Source: Kluyvera sp040932435 (GTDB taxonomy: Bacteria > Pseudomonadota > Gammaproteobacteria > Enterobacterales > Enterobacteriaceae). From it: a DNA stretch of 64,000 nucleotides. The notes under the pieces are model-generated. The model was given only the letters and a program-made list of their open reading frames with translations, was not told the DNA's origin and did no database searches. How positions within the stretch are numbered: the stretch's first letter is position 1; every line of letters begins with the position of its first letter. The DNA is taken from positions 1 through 64,000 of the forward strand of contig NZ_JBFQGA010000010.1 in assembly GCF_040932435.1 (NCBI RefSeq). The letters are read 5' to 3'. Positions 41,021 through 50,406 of this stretch are shown one piece after another. The position numbers were made by a program, and so were the translations under genes.

Positions 41021-42803
41021 TCGCCTTCTCCTTCTTCTCGGCCTCTTCTGCTTCCGCGCCGTATACGCGTTTAGCCGGTGGCAGGGTGGTGATCTTCACG
41101 TCGCTATAGTCGAGGCGGGTTGTGCCGTCGGCATCGCGGAAGGCGAGGGTATGTTTGAGGAAATTGACGTCATCACGCTCGGTGCAGCCTTCGTCCAGAC
41201 GTTGGTGCGCACCACGGGACTCTTTACGCGCCATCGCGGAGTGCGCCATACATTCGGCGACATTCAGACCGTGGCCTAGCTCAATGGTGTAGAGCAAGTC
41301 GGTGTTGAAGACGCTGGAGGTATCGGTCACGCGTACGCGCTTGAAACGCTCCTGCAACTCAGCCAGCTTATCGATGGTTTTCTGCATGAGCTCTGGGGTA
41401 CGGTAGATGCCGCAGCCTTCTTCCATCGACAGGCCCATCTCATCGCGGATTTTCGACCAGTTTTCGTTACCTTCCTGGTTTACCAGCGCTTTCAGACGGT
41501 TTTCGATATCGTTGACCTGTGCATCCAGCGCGCTGCCGTTGGCTTCGCCCACACTTGCCGCGCGCACCATGGCTTGCTCGCCCGCCATGCGGCCAAAGAC
41601 CACCAGTTCTGCCAGCGAGTTGGAGCCCAGACGGTTTGCACCGTGCAGACCCACGGAGGAACATTCGCCGACGGCGAACAGGCCCTTAATGCGGGTTTCG
41701 CACTGCTGATCGGTTTCGATACCGCCCATGGTGTAGTGCGCGGTTGGACGGACCGGAATCGGCTCTTTCACCGGATCGACGCCGACATAGGCTTTTGCCA
41801 GTTCGCAGATAAACGGCAGACGTTCCAACAGTTTTTTCTCGCCGAGATGACGCAGATCGAGGTAGACCACGTCACCACGCGGCGTTGGTACGGTATGGCC
41901 TTTGCGCCATTCGTGCCAGAAGGCTTGGGAAACTTTGTCGCGCGGACCCAGCTCCATGTATTTGTTTTTCGGCTCGCCGAGCGGGGTTTCCGGGCCCATG
42001 CCGTAATCCTGCAGATAGCGGTAGCCATTTTTGTTCACCAGAATACCGCCTTCGCCACGACAGCCTTCGGTCATTAGGATACCGGAACCTGGCAGGCCGG
42101 TTGGGTGATATTGAACGAACTCCATATCACGCAGCGGTACGCCGTGGCTCAGCGCCATGCCCATACCGTCGCCGGTCACGATGCCGCCGTTGGTGTTGTA
42201 GCGATAGACGCGGCCAGCGCCGCCAGTTGCCATGACCACTGCGTTGGCGCGAATTTGCACCAGTGAGCCTTCCATCATGTTCATCGCCACCAGGCCACGG
42301 GCCTGACCATCGTCGACCAAAATGTCGAGGACGAAGTGCTCATCAAAACGTTGGATTTGTGGGAACTGCAGGGAGGTCTGGAAGAGGGTATGCAACATGT
42401 GGAAGCCGGTTTTATCCGCGGCAAACCACGTGCGTTCGATCTTCATGCCACCGAAGCGTCGGACGTTGACGCTACCGTCCGGACGACGGCTCCACGGGCA
42501 GCCCCACTGCTCAAGCTGGGTCATTTCCGTTGGGCAATGATGCACGAAGTAATCGACGACATCCTGTTCGCACAGCCAGTCGCCACCGGCGACGGTGTCG
42601 TGAAAATGGTATTCAAAGCTATCATGGTCCTGGGCGACGGCGGCGGAACCACCTTCGGCGGCAACCGTGTGGCTGCGCATAGGATAAACTTTAGAGATCA
42701 ACGCGATTTTGGCTTTCGGGTTGGCCTGGGCGGCTGCAATAGCAGCACGTAGTCCAGCTCCGCCTGCGCCTATAATGGCAAGATCGGCTTGAAAGGTTTG
42801 CAC
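41013..42803 (-). CDS. frdA: Fumarate reductase flavoprotein subunit FrdA
   Basis: A 596-residue flavoprotein: FAD-binding GAGGAGLRAAIAAAQ (about 12-26), covalent-FAD His in RSHTVAAEGGSAA (about 44-56) and the active-site segment HPTGLPGSGILMTEGCRGEGG. It reduces fumarate to succinate as terminal acceptor in anaerobic respiration. First gene of frdABCD; a candidate FNR site lies about 120 bases upstream. AspA and DcuA nearby supply fumarate. Confidence 0.98.
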   Translation of the reverse strand: MQTFQADLAIIGAGGAGLRAAIAAAQANPKAKIALISKVYPMRSHTVAAEGGSAAVAQDHDSFEYHFHDTVAGGDWLCEQDVVDYFVHHCPTEMTQLEQWGCPWSRRPDGSVNVRRFGGMKIERTWFAADKTGFHMLHTLFQTSLQFPQIQRFDEHFVLDILVDDGQARGLVAMNMMEGSLVQIRANAVVMATGGAGRVYRYNTNGGIVTGDGMGMALSHGVPLRDMEFVQYHPTGLPGSGILMTEGCRGEGGILVNKNGYRYLQDYGMGPETPLGEPKNKYMELGPRDKVSQAFWHEWRKGHTVPTPRGDVVYLDLRHLGEKKLLERLPFICELAKAYVGVDPVKEPIPVRPTAHYTMGGIETDQQCETRIKGLFAVGECSSVGLHGANRLGSNSLAELVVFGRMAGEQAMVRAASVGEANGSALDAQVNDIENRLKALVNQEGNENWSKIRDEMGLSMEEGCGIYRTPELMQKTIDKLAELQERFKRVRVTDTSSVFNTDLLYTIELGHGLNVAECMAHSAMARKESRGAHQRLDEGCTERDDVNFLKHTLAFRDADGTTRLDYSDVKITTLPPAKRVYGAEAEEAEKKEKANG

Positions 42804-42924
42804 GACATTCCTCCAGATTATTGTTATTTCACAACCGGCTACGAGGGGATATCACGTGGCCTGTCGCAAAAACGTTTCCACTGCTCCTTTATGGGTAAAG
42901 CAGTATACCCGTAGGGGCATCAGG

Positions 42925-42942
42925 GAAATTTGATGTGTTCGA
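42925..42942 (-). promoter_or_regulatory. Candidate FNR site of frdABCD
   Basis: On the minus strand TCGAACACATCAAATTTC lies about 120 bases before frdA. It lines up with the segment I recall for the E. coli frd FNR region (TCGATCTCGTCAAATTTC). The match to the symmetric FNR consensus is imperfect. Confidence 0.45.
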
Positions 42943-43093
42943 TTTTTTTGACGTTATGTGCGCGCTATTTATCACTGTAGCTGATGAATTTCGGGATGGA
43001 ATTATCGAAGGTCAGTAATCGTTGGGCAAAATTTGTGTCGTGTGCCGCTTGCGGGTAGACTTCGTGCCCTTGTCTGAAATCGGAGAAAAAAAC

Positions 43094-44071
43094 ATGAGCG
43101 AGACGGCAACCTGGCAGCCGAGCGCATCCATCCCTAACCTGTTAAAACGCGCGGCGTTGATGGCGGAAATTCGTCGTTTCTTTGCCGATCGCGGTGTGCT
43201 GGAGGTGGAAACGCCATGCATGAGCCAGGCAACGGTGACCGACATTCATATGGTACCGTTTGAGACTCGCTTTGTTGGCCCAGGGCATTCCGAGGGGATG
43301 AACCTGTATCTGATGACCAGCCCGGAATACCACATGAAGCGCCTGCTTGCTGCGGGTTGTGGCCCGGTATTCCAGCTGTGCAGAAGCTTCCGTAATGAAG
43401 AGATGGGGCGTCACCACAATCCAGAATTCACCATGCTGGAGTGGTACCGACCGCACTTTGACATGTATCGACTGATCAACGAAGTGGACGATCTGCTGCA
43501 ACAGGTGCTGGAAACCCAGCCAGCGGAAAGCCTCTCTTACCAACAGGCATTCCAGCGTCATCTGGAAATCGACCCGCTGTCGGCAGATAAAATCCAACTG
43601 CGTGAAGTGGCGGCGAAGCTCGACCTGAGCAATATTGCGGATACTGAAGAAGATCGCGATGCGCTGTTGCAGCTGCTCTTTACCTTCGGTGTTGAACCGC
43701 ATATCGGTAAAGATCGCCCAACGTTCGTTTATCACTTCCCGGCAAGCCAAGCCTCGTTAGCGCAGATTAGCGCGGAAGATCACCGCGTGGCGGAACGCTT
43801 TGAGGTTTACTTCAAAGGTATTGAACTGGCGAATGGTTTCCATGAGTTGACCGATGCGCGCGAACAGCGTCAGCGTTTCGAGCAGGATAACCGCAAGCGT
43901 GCCGCGCGCGGTCTGCCGCAGCAGCCTATCGATCAAAACCTGCTGGACGCGCTGGCGGCCGGCCTGCCGGACTGCTCCGGCGTAGCGTTGGGCGTTGACC
44001 GTCTGGTGATGCTGGCGTTGGGGGCTGAAAGTTTGGCAGACGTGTTAGCCTTTACCGTCGAACGGGCATAA
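43094..44071 (+). CDS. epmA: EF-P--(R)-beta-lysine ligase EpmA
   Basis: A 325-residue class II lysyl-tRNA synthetase-like protein (PoxA/GenX/YjeA) lacking the anticodon-binding domain. Motif 2 (FQLCRSFRNEEMGRHHNPEFTMLEW) and motif 3 (SGVALGVDRLVMLALG) are intact. It activates (R)-beta-lysine with ATP and attaches it to EF-P Lys34. The ATG at 43094 gives the E. coli length. Divergent from frdA; a strong terminator follows. Confidence 0.97.
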   Translation: MSETATWQPSASIPNLLKRAALMAEIRRFFADRGVLEVETPCMSQATVTDIHMVPFETRFVGPGHSEGMNLYLMTSPEYHMKRLLAAGCGPVFQLCRSFRNEEMGRHHNPEFTMLEWYRPHFDMYRLINEVDDLLQQVLETQPAESLSYQQAFQRHLEIDPLSADKIQLREVAAKLDLSNIADTEEDRDALLQLLFTFGVEPHIGKDRPTFVYHFPASQASLAQISAEDHRVAERFEVYFKGIELANGFHELTDAREQRQRFEQDNRKRAARGLPQQPIDQNLLDALAAGLPDCSGVALGVDRLVMLALGAESLADVLAFTVERA

Positions 44072-44086
44072 CCGTTATTTAACAAA

Positions 44087-44115
44087 ATAAAATGGCGCAT
44101 CGTGCGCCATTTTAT
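44087..44115. terminator. Terminator of epmA
   Basis: ATAAAATGGCGCA-TCG-TGCGCCATTTTAT, a perfect 13-base-pair stem with an A-rich left and T-rich right arm, 16 bases after the stop codon. Confidence 0.9.
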
Positions 44116-44282
44116 AGTCATATACTTTGTAATTGCCGCTAATCGTCACAATTTTACTCCGGTTATTTGCTATCATCCTGCCAGAAAATTATCGCATCGA
44201 TCTCTCATTGTCTTGCTCGCGCAAGTCCACAATGCGAATGCCTGTCGACGTGTAAAAATAGTTAAGAGTAAGGGATGGTCAT

Positions 44283-45785
44283 ATGACCCAATCAATAAAA
44301 AAGATGAGCCTTATTGGCCTCATCCTCATGATATTTACTTCCGTATTTGGTTTTGCTAATAGTCCATCAGCTTTTTTCCTGATGGGATATAGCGCCATCA
44401 TTTGGTATATATTTTCTGCACTTTTATTCTTCATTCCGTTTGCCTTAATGATGGCTGAAATGGGCTCGGCCTACCGCAAGGAAGAAGGGGGAATCTATTC
44501 TTGGATGAATAATAGCGTTGGCCCTCGCTATGCTTTTATTGGCACCTTTATGTGGTTCTCCTCCTACGTTATCTGGATGGTGAGCACGTCAGCGAAAGTG
44601 TGGGTACCGTTCTCTACCTTCCTGTTTGGCTCCGACATGACGCAACATTGGAGCTTTGCGGGACTCGCGTCTACACAGGTGGTGGGGATATTGGCGGTAT
44701 TGTGGATGGTATTAGTGACCACGGTGGCGGCGAAAGGAATTAATAAAATTGCCCGTATTACCGCCGTCGGTGGTATTGCCGTGATGTGTCTTAATTTGGT
44801 TTTATTGTTAGTGAGTATTGCCATTTTGTTATTTAATGGCGGCCACTTTGCACAACCTATTAATTTCACTGCTTCACCAAACCCGGGATATCAATCTGGG
44901 CTCGCCGTATTATCGTTTGTGGTATTTGCCATTTTTGCTTACGGCGGCATTGAAGCCGTTGGCGGTTTGGTGGATAAAACCGATAAGCCGGAAAAGAACT
45001 TTGCCAAAGGAATTGTTTTTGCGGCGATTGTTATTTCTATCGGTTATTCGCTGGCGATCTTCCTATGGGGTGTAAGCACCAACTGGCAGCAGATTCTAAG
45101 CGACCGTTCGGTGAACCTTGGCAACATTACCTACGTGCTGATGACCAGCCTGGGCTCAACGCTGGGTAACGCCATGCACCTGTCGCCGGAAGCGGCGACG
45201 ACCATGGGCGTGTGGTTTGCGCGTATCACCGGTCTGTCGATGTTCCTCGCCTACACCGGGGCATTCTTCACCTTAAGCTACTCGCCACTTAAGGCGATTA
45301 TTCAAGGGACGCCAAAAGCGCTGTGGCCCGCCTCAATGACTCGTTTGAACGACAACGGTATGCCGTCCACGGCAATGTGGATGCAGTGTGCGCTGGTGAG
45401 TTTGTTTATTCTGCTGGTATCGTTTGGCGGCGATACGGCTTCGGCGTTCTACAACAAGCTGACGCTGATGGCCAATGTCTCAATGACCCTGCCGTACCTG
45501 TTCCTAGCGATCGCTTTCCCATTCTTTAAAGCCAAAATGGATCTCGAACGTCCGTTTGTGCTCTTCAAAACGAAGATTTCAACGTGGCTGGCGACGAGCG
45601 TGGTGGTGCTTATCGTGACTTTTGCCAACATTTTTACCGTGATTCAACCGGTTATCGAGGCGGGAGACTGGAGCAGTGCGCTGTGGATGATTGGCGGGCC
45701 GATTTTCTTCTCGCTGCTGGCGATGGTGATTTATGAGAATTATCACCGCCGTGTGAACCGTCAGCCGGTTCTAGTGGTCGAGTAA
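44283..45785 (+). CDS. yjeM: APC-family amino-acid permease YjeM
   Basis: A 500-residue inner-membrane transporter of the glutamate:GABA antiporter-like APC branch, with about twelve spans (MTQSIKKMSLIGLILMIFTS start; AYGGIEAVGGLVDKT). The substrate is not established in E. coli. It lies between epmA and mscM as in E. coli, but the yjeN and yjeO genes found in K-12 are replaced by a REP element. Confidence 0.92.
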   Translation: MTQSIKKMSLIGLILMIFTSVFGFANSPSAFFLMGYSAIIWYIFSALLFFIPFALMMAEMGSAYRKEEGGIYSWMNNSVGPRYAFIGTFMWFSSYVIWMVSTSAKVWVPFSTFLFGSDMTQHWSFAGLASTQVVGILAVLWMVLVTTVAAKGINKIARITAVGGIAVMCLNLVLLLVSIAILLFNGGHFAQPINFTASPNPGYQSGLAVLSFVVFAIFAYGGIEAVGGLVDKTDKPEKNFAKGIVFAAIVISIGYSLAIFLWGVSTNWQQILSDRSVNLGNITYVLMTSLGSTLGNAMHLSPEAATTMGVWFARITGLSMFLAYTGAFFTLSYSPLKAIIQGTPKALWPASMTRLNDNGMPSTAMWMQCALVSLFILLVSFGGDTASAFYNKLTLMANVSMTLPYLFLAIAFPFFKAKMDLERPFVLFKTKISTWLATSVVVLIVTFANIFTVIQPVIEAGDWSSALWMIGGPIFFSLLAMVIYENYHRRVNRQPVLVVE

Positions 45786-45795
45786 ATTGGGCAGT

Positions 45796-45874
45796 TGTAG
45801 GCTGGATAAGGCAATGCTGCCATCAGGCAATCAGCATCGGATTGCCTGATGGCGCTACGCTTATCAGGCCTACA
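45796..45874. repeat. REP/BIME element
   Basis: TGTAGGCTGGATAAGGCAATGCTGCCATCAGGC to GCCTGATGGCGC with GCTTATCAGGCCTAC: a REP pair with some drift in its left arm, between the convergent yjeM and mscM. Confidence 0.9.
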
Positions 45875-45901
45875 AAACTGCGCTTTAAGACGTACCCTCG
45901 T

Positions 45902-48900
45902 TTAAAGGCTGCCCGGCTTGCGACTGGCGCGGCCTGTGGAGGTCAGCGTAGTCGATGACTTCTTACCGTTCATGCTCTCCAGACGCATCTGGAACGGTGG
46001 GAACGGCATATCAATACCGTGCTCGCGGAATCCAGCCAGAATCAACTGGTGCAGCTCATGACGCAGCGGCATACGGTGACCCATCTCGGCGGCGTAGATA
46101 CGCAGCTCGAAAATCTGAATCCCCTGCTGTAAATCAACCAAGAACGCCTCCGGAGCCGGTGTGTCAATCACCAGCGAGCAGCGGTGGGCGGCGGTCAACA
46201 GAATCTGCGTAACCTCTTCGCTGTTGGCATCCGATGGTGCGGGAATGCTTAACACCACGCGGGTGACCGAATCGGAAAGCGACCAGTTGATGAACTGCTC
46301 GGTGATAAACGCCTTGTTTGGCACGATAATCTCTTTGCGGTCCCAGTCGCTGATGGTGGTGGCGCGGGTGTTGATTTTGGTCACGCTGCCGGTTAGGTCT
46401 CGAATGGTGACCGTATCGCCGATACGAATCGGCTTCTCAAACAGAATAATCAGGCCGGAGATGAAGTTGGCGAAAATCTCCTGCAAACCAAAGCCGAGAC
46501 CGACACCGAGTGCGGCGACCAGCCATTGCAGCTTCGACCATTCAATGCCAATCATCGAGAATCCAACCAGCCCGCCTATCAGCAACAGCAGATATTTCGT
46601 GATGGTGGTAATGGCGTACCCGGTGCCAGGCGTCAGCGAGAGGTGTTGAAGAATCGCCAGCTCAAGTAACGCCGGCAGGTTGCGCACGAGCTGGGTGGTG
46701 ATAATCAGCACCAGAATGGCAATCAGCACGGCACCGAGGGTAATCGGTTCTATGCTTTCAACGCCCTGTACGGTGGAGGTGACATCCCACAGCGAAATGT
46801 TCTCAAGGAAGCCGAACGCTGAATGAATTTCCGACCACAGGATGATCACCGATACCAGCGCAATGAGCATCAGGATAGAACGCACGAGGCGCAGAGACTG
46901 TTCGCTGATGGTGTCGAGATCGACTTCACTCACCTCCATCTCCGCGCTCCCTTCAATGCTGGTGGCGTGGGATTCTTCTTCGCCTCTGGCGCGGTGCGCC
47001 AGCATTTCGGCACGTTTATGCTTGGCGCGTTCGAACGCCAGCCTGCGGCGCTGAATGAGCATCCAACGGCGGATAACATGGTAAATCACCAGCAGCAGGA
47101 ACCAGATAGCCACCGAGGTTTCCAAACGCGCCAGCAATGCCTGTGATGTGGCGAGATAGCCGACAGCAGCGGCGAAAATCGCAACCAGCGGTGCGCCGAT
47201 CATCAGGTTCCACAGCAAGCTGTTGACCCGATTGTCGCTATTGCCCTCTTTGTCGAGATACAGCGGAATACCCGCGCGCTTCAGGCTCAGCGTCACCACC
47301 GCAAGTGCCCCGCAAATGAAGATGAAGCAGAGCCTGCCTAGCGATGCGGAGAATTCCCGATCGTTGAGGTTATCGAACATGATGAGCGCCATGATAAGCG
47401 GCACGATAAATCCAATGCTCATCAGGTAATAGCGCATGGCGCGGGCGACGCGATTTTGCGGCCAACCAAAGTGGACGATAAACAGACCGTTGGTGCGGGC
47501 GAAGGCGGCGCAGATCATCACCACCCACAGTAGCGGCACTGTGGCGGTGACGCCATCGCCGATGGCCACCGCCAGCGGGTACGGCCAAGCTTCTTGGAGG
47601 CCATAGCCCAGCGTAGCCCACAGAACCGGCAGCGGTGAGGCCACCAGAATTGACCAGAATACGGTGCGCATCGTCAGCCAGAAGTGGTCTTGGGTGACCT
47701 TGCCCACGCGCGCGCTGGAACGCTCCAAAAAGCGCGTAAAGTGTTTGCGCGAGCTGATACTAAAACCAACCAGCAACAGTGCGGCAAACAGCGGTAGCAG
47801 CGTCAGGCGGCTGGTGAGCATCATGATGCTGGCTTTGCCTAACTGACTGAACGTATCCAACGAAATTAGACGGCGTAAATCCTGCACGATTTCAATTGGC
47901 CAACTGAAGTCGATAGGGCGGACGTCGGACGTCCAGAACAGATAGCGGTGCGTAGCATCGTTGACCTCTTTGAGCGCGTCTTCCAACTGGCTATTGGACA
48001 CTTTCAGTTTGGTCAGTTCGAGCAGCAGCGTGTCGCCACCCTGTAACAGGGAGTTCAGTAGCTCGCGCTGGGTGCGGAGCTGGGCTTGCAGAATCCGGTT
48101 TTGTTCGCTGGTCAGCGGCTCGCCGTCGGCCTGTTGAATTTGGCGAAGCTGCGGCTGCTTGTTCAGCAAATCCTCGTAGCGCAGACGATGTACGCGAAGC
48201 TGAGCCATTTCAGTATCAAGCTGCTGCGGTTTTGGCATTTCCGGCAGTCTTGCTACCTGTGCGCGTAGGGCTTCACCGAGCAAATTAGAGGCGCCAAGCC
48301 ACTGCGACTGCTCGCGTAAGGTGTTGAGCGCCTGACGTACCTGAAGAGTTTGATTCGCGGCCTGTCGCTGCTGGGAGGCGACTAAATCCATACGCTGAGC
48401 CTGTTGATTCAACGCCTGGGAAAGTTCGCGGTTAATTTTGAATTGATTCACGATGCCGACGGGCAAGTTTTCACTGTTTTCAGCCAGCAGTTCGGTGCTT
48501 TCTAGTGCCCGCTCGGCTTCACGCTGGCGCTGGCTGTTAAGCTGGTTACGCAGCGCTTGCAGGTAGGTGTCGAGTTGCTCGCTCTGTTTTTTCGCCAGCT
48601 CTGAGCGCATACGTGCCAGTTCTTGACGATTATTAGCCGAAAGCTGAGCCAGCTCTAGCTCATCGACCAGCGCTTTGAGCCTGCCGGAGTCGGCCTGTAG
48701 GCTCAGCGCTTGCGCTTGAGCCAGCGGCGTATTGCCGGTTGTGACCCCTAGTCGACGTTCAATATCGTTCAACTGGCGGCGGGCATCGGTCTGTTGCTGT
48801 GGTAGCTGGTTTAGGGAGTCGGCGATATCACGAGCGCGATCCTGCTCTTGCTGAGCTAAACGACTTTTTTCCAGCAGTTGGCTGCTGACTTGGAGAATTT

Positions 48901-49225
48901 CTTGGTTTAGCGCGTCGGTACTCATGCCCTCTGGCACCTGGCGTGGCTCGTCGTGCAGGTTGTTGAGCTGATTACGCAGCGTCAAAGAGAGTTTAGGGAA
49001 GTTGTCGATAACCTGCTGATATTGCGCCGAGCGCTCAATGGAGCCTTTTTGCTCCTCGAGCGCAGCCAGCGCATTTTGTAATGCTTCGACGGTTTCAGGC
49101 TGGGCGGGCTTAGCCGCCTTTGCCTGTTCTAGCTCTTGGCTGATTTGTCGAGCGTTAAGGGCCGTCGCCGCGTACGCCCCCTGGCTGAGGCACCAGGCCA
49201 TCAGTAAAGTGATAATCAGGCGCAC
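45902..49225 (-). CDS. mscM: Miniconductance mechanosensitive channel MscM (YjeP)
   Basis: A 1107-residue MscS-superfamily channel with a Sec signal (1-19, QGAYA-ATAL). A long periplasmic coiled-coil-rich region (about 20-465, Gln/Leu heptads) and about eleven membrane spans follow. The MscS core near 870-1040 includes the pore helix ALGVGLGFGLQEIFANFISG and the beta domain with GDTVTIRDLTGSVTKI. It opens on hypo-osmotic shock. Last gene of the psd-mscM pair on the minus strand. Confidence 0.96.
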   Translation of the reverse strand: MRLIITLLMAWCLSQGAYAATALNARQISQELEQAKAAKPAQPETVEALQNALAALEEQKGSIERSAQYQQVIDNFPKLSLTLRNQLNNLHDEPRQVPEGMSTDALNQEILQVSSQLLEKSRLAQQEQDRARDIADSLNQLPQQQTDARRQLNDIERRLGVTTGNTPLAQAQALSLQADSGRLKALVDELELAQLSANNRQELARMRSELAKKQSEQLDTYLQALRNQLNSQRQREAERALESTELLAENSENLPVGIVNQFKINRELSQALNQQAQRMDLVASQQRQAANQTLQVRQALNTLREQSQWLGASNLLGEALRAQVARLPEMPKPQQLDTEMAQLRVHRLRYEDLLNKQPQLRQIQQADGEPLTSEQNRILQAQLRTQRELLNSLLQGGDTLLLELTKLKVSNSQLEDALKEVNDATHRYLFWTSDVRPIDFSWPIEIVQDLRRLISLDTFSQLGKASIMMLTSRLTLLPLFAALLLVGFSISSRKHFTRFLERSSARVGKVTQDHFWLTMRTVFWSILVASPLPVLWATLGYGLQEAWPYPLAVAIGDGVTATVPLLWVVMICAAFARTNGLFIVHFGWPQNRVARAMRYYLMSIGFIVPLIMALIMFDNLNDREFSASLGRLCFIFICGALAVVTLSLKRAGIPLYLDKEGNSDNRVNSLLWNLMIGAPLVAIFAAAVGYLATSQALLARLETSVAIWFLLLVIYHVIRRWMLIQRRRLAFERAKHKRAEMLAHRARGEEESHATSIEGSAEMEVSEVDLDTISEQSLRLVRSILMLIALVSVIILWSEIHSAFGFLENISLWDVTSTVQGVESIEPITLGAVLIAILVLIITTQLVRNLPALLELAILQHLSLTPGTGYAITTITKYLLLLIGGLVGFSMIGIEWSKLQWLVAALGVGLGFGLQEIFANFISGLIILFEKPIRIGDTVTIRDLTGSVTKINTRATTISDWDRKEIIVPNKAFITEQFINWSLSDSVTRVVLSIPAPSDANSEEVTQILLTAAHRCSLVIDTPAPEAFLVDLQQGIQIFELRIYAAEMGHRMPLRHELHQLILAGFREHGIDMPFPPFQMRLESMNGKKSSTTLTSTGRASRKPGSL

Positions 49226-49245
49226 ATCAGACCCTTATTGAGTAA

Positions 49246-50286
49246 TTAGCTTTGTTCTTTCTTTTCGTCAGTTTTTGGCGCAACGTCTTGTTCAACAACC
49301 GGTTCAACGATGATTTCCGGCTCAACGGCGGCTTCTGACTTAACGATGACTTCCGGTTCAACCACGATTTCTGGCTCAACAACTGCTTCCGGTTCAATCA
49401 CCGCTTCTGGTTCCACAACGGCTTCTGTTGAGATAGCCAGTGGTTCACCCAGTCTGGTGACCGACAGGTTTTTCAACTGCTCTACCAGCTTCACTTTACC
49501 CGGTGCGAATAGGTTAATTACCGTTGAGCCCAGCTTGAAGCGACCCATCTCCTGGCCTTTCAGCAGCGCCACAGAGCCTTCTTGGTCGCCCGCCGGGTAG
49601 GTCCAGCGTTTGATCACGCCTTCACGTGGTGGCGTCACGGTTCCCGACCAGACGGTCTCAATGCTGCCAACGATGGTTGCGCCGACCAAAATCTGCGCCA
49701 TTGGGCCGAATTCAGTATCGAACAGGCAGATAACGCGCTCGTTACGGGCAAACAGATTTGGAACGTTTTGCGCCGTCAGGTGGTTTACGGAGAAAAGATC
49801 GCCCGGTACGTAGATCATCTCACGTAGGATACCGTTGCACGGCATGTGCACGCGGTGGTAGTCGCGTGGGGAGAGATAGGTGGTCGCAAAGGTACCGTTG
49901 CGGAACAGGTCGGCCATGATGTAGTTGCCGGCCAACAGCGCTTCTAACGAGTAATTGTGGCCTTTGGCCTGCAGAATTTTATCGCCTTCAATGGCGCCCA
50001 ACTGGCTGATAGCACCATCGGCAGGCATCACCAAGACGTGCGGGTCGGTGTTGACCGCGCGGACATCTTCACGCAGCGGACGAACGAAGAAATCATTAAA
50101 GGTGCGGTAGCTGGCGGTGTCCGGCTTCTGCGCCTCTTTCATGTCGACCTTGTAGAATTTCACGAACAGATCGATAACCAGTTTGGTCAGCCATCCCGCT
50201 CGTTTGCTTGCACCCCAGCCTGCGAGACGCGTAAGCCACAGTTTAGGCAGAATGTATTGCAGTGAAAGTTTAAACGAGTTTAACAA
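49246..50286 (-). CDS. psd: Phosphatidylserine decarboxylase Psd
   Basis: A 346-residue proenzyme. Autocleavage at the LGST motif (252-255) makes Ser254 the pyruvoyl group of the alpha chain. The His in SPRDYHRVHMP and Asp90 in MPADG are the other active-site landmarks. It converts phosphatidylserine to phosphatidylethanolamine at the inner membrane. It is some 24 residues longer than E. coli Psd (322) because of a Glu/Pro/Val repeat tail from about residue 290. It starts the psd-mscM unit, 20 bases before mscM. Confidence 0.96.
   Translation of the reverse strand: MLNSFKLSLQYILPKLWLTRLAGWGASKRAGWLTKLVIDLFVKFYKVDMKEAQKPDTASYRTFNDFFVRPLREDVRAVNTDPHVLVMPADGAISQLGAIEGDKILQAKGHNYSLEALLAGNYIMADLFRNGTFATTYLSPRDYHRVHMPCNGILREMIYVPGDLFSVNHLTAQNVPNLFARNERVICLFDTEFGPMAQILVGATIVGSIETVWSGTVTPPREGVIKRWTYPAGDQEGSVALLKGQEMGRFKLGSTVINLFAPGKVKLVEQLKNLSVTRLGEPLAISTEAVVEPEAVIEPEAVVEPEIVVEPEVIVKSEAAVEPEIIVEPVVEQDVAPKTDEKKEQS
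49290..49430 (-). repeat. Glu-Pro-Glu-Val/Ala repeat in Psd C-terminus
   Basis: Imperfect 18-base units (GTT GTG GAA CCA GAA GC-type) encode about eight E-P-E-x-V/I-x-V repeats in the Psd tail, ending in DEKKEQS. The 'GGTTCAACnACG' pattern is obvious on the plus strand. Confidence 0.8.
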
Positions 50287-50406
50287 GGTAGCCTCCAGGC
50301 CAATATGTGTCGTTCCTGATCCGACGATGTACGCCGGATCTTAATGAGAAAAGCGGCCGATTTTAGCGACTGTTAACGTAAATGTCAGTCGGCAAAATCA
50401 TAGTTC

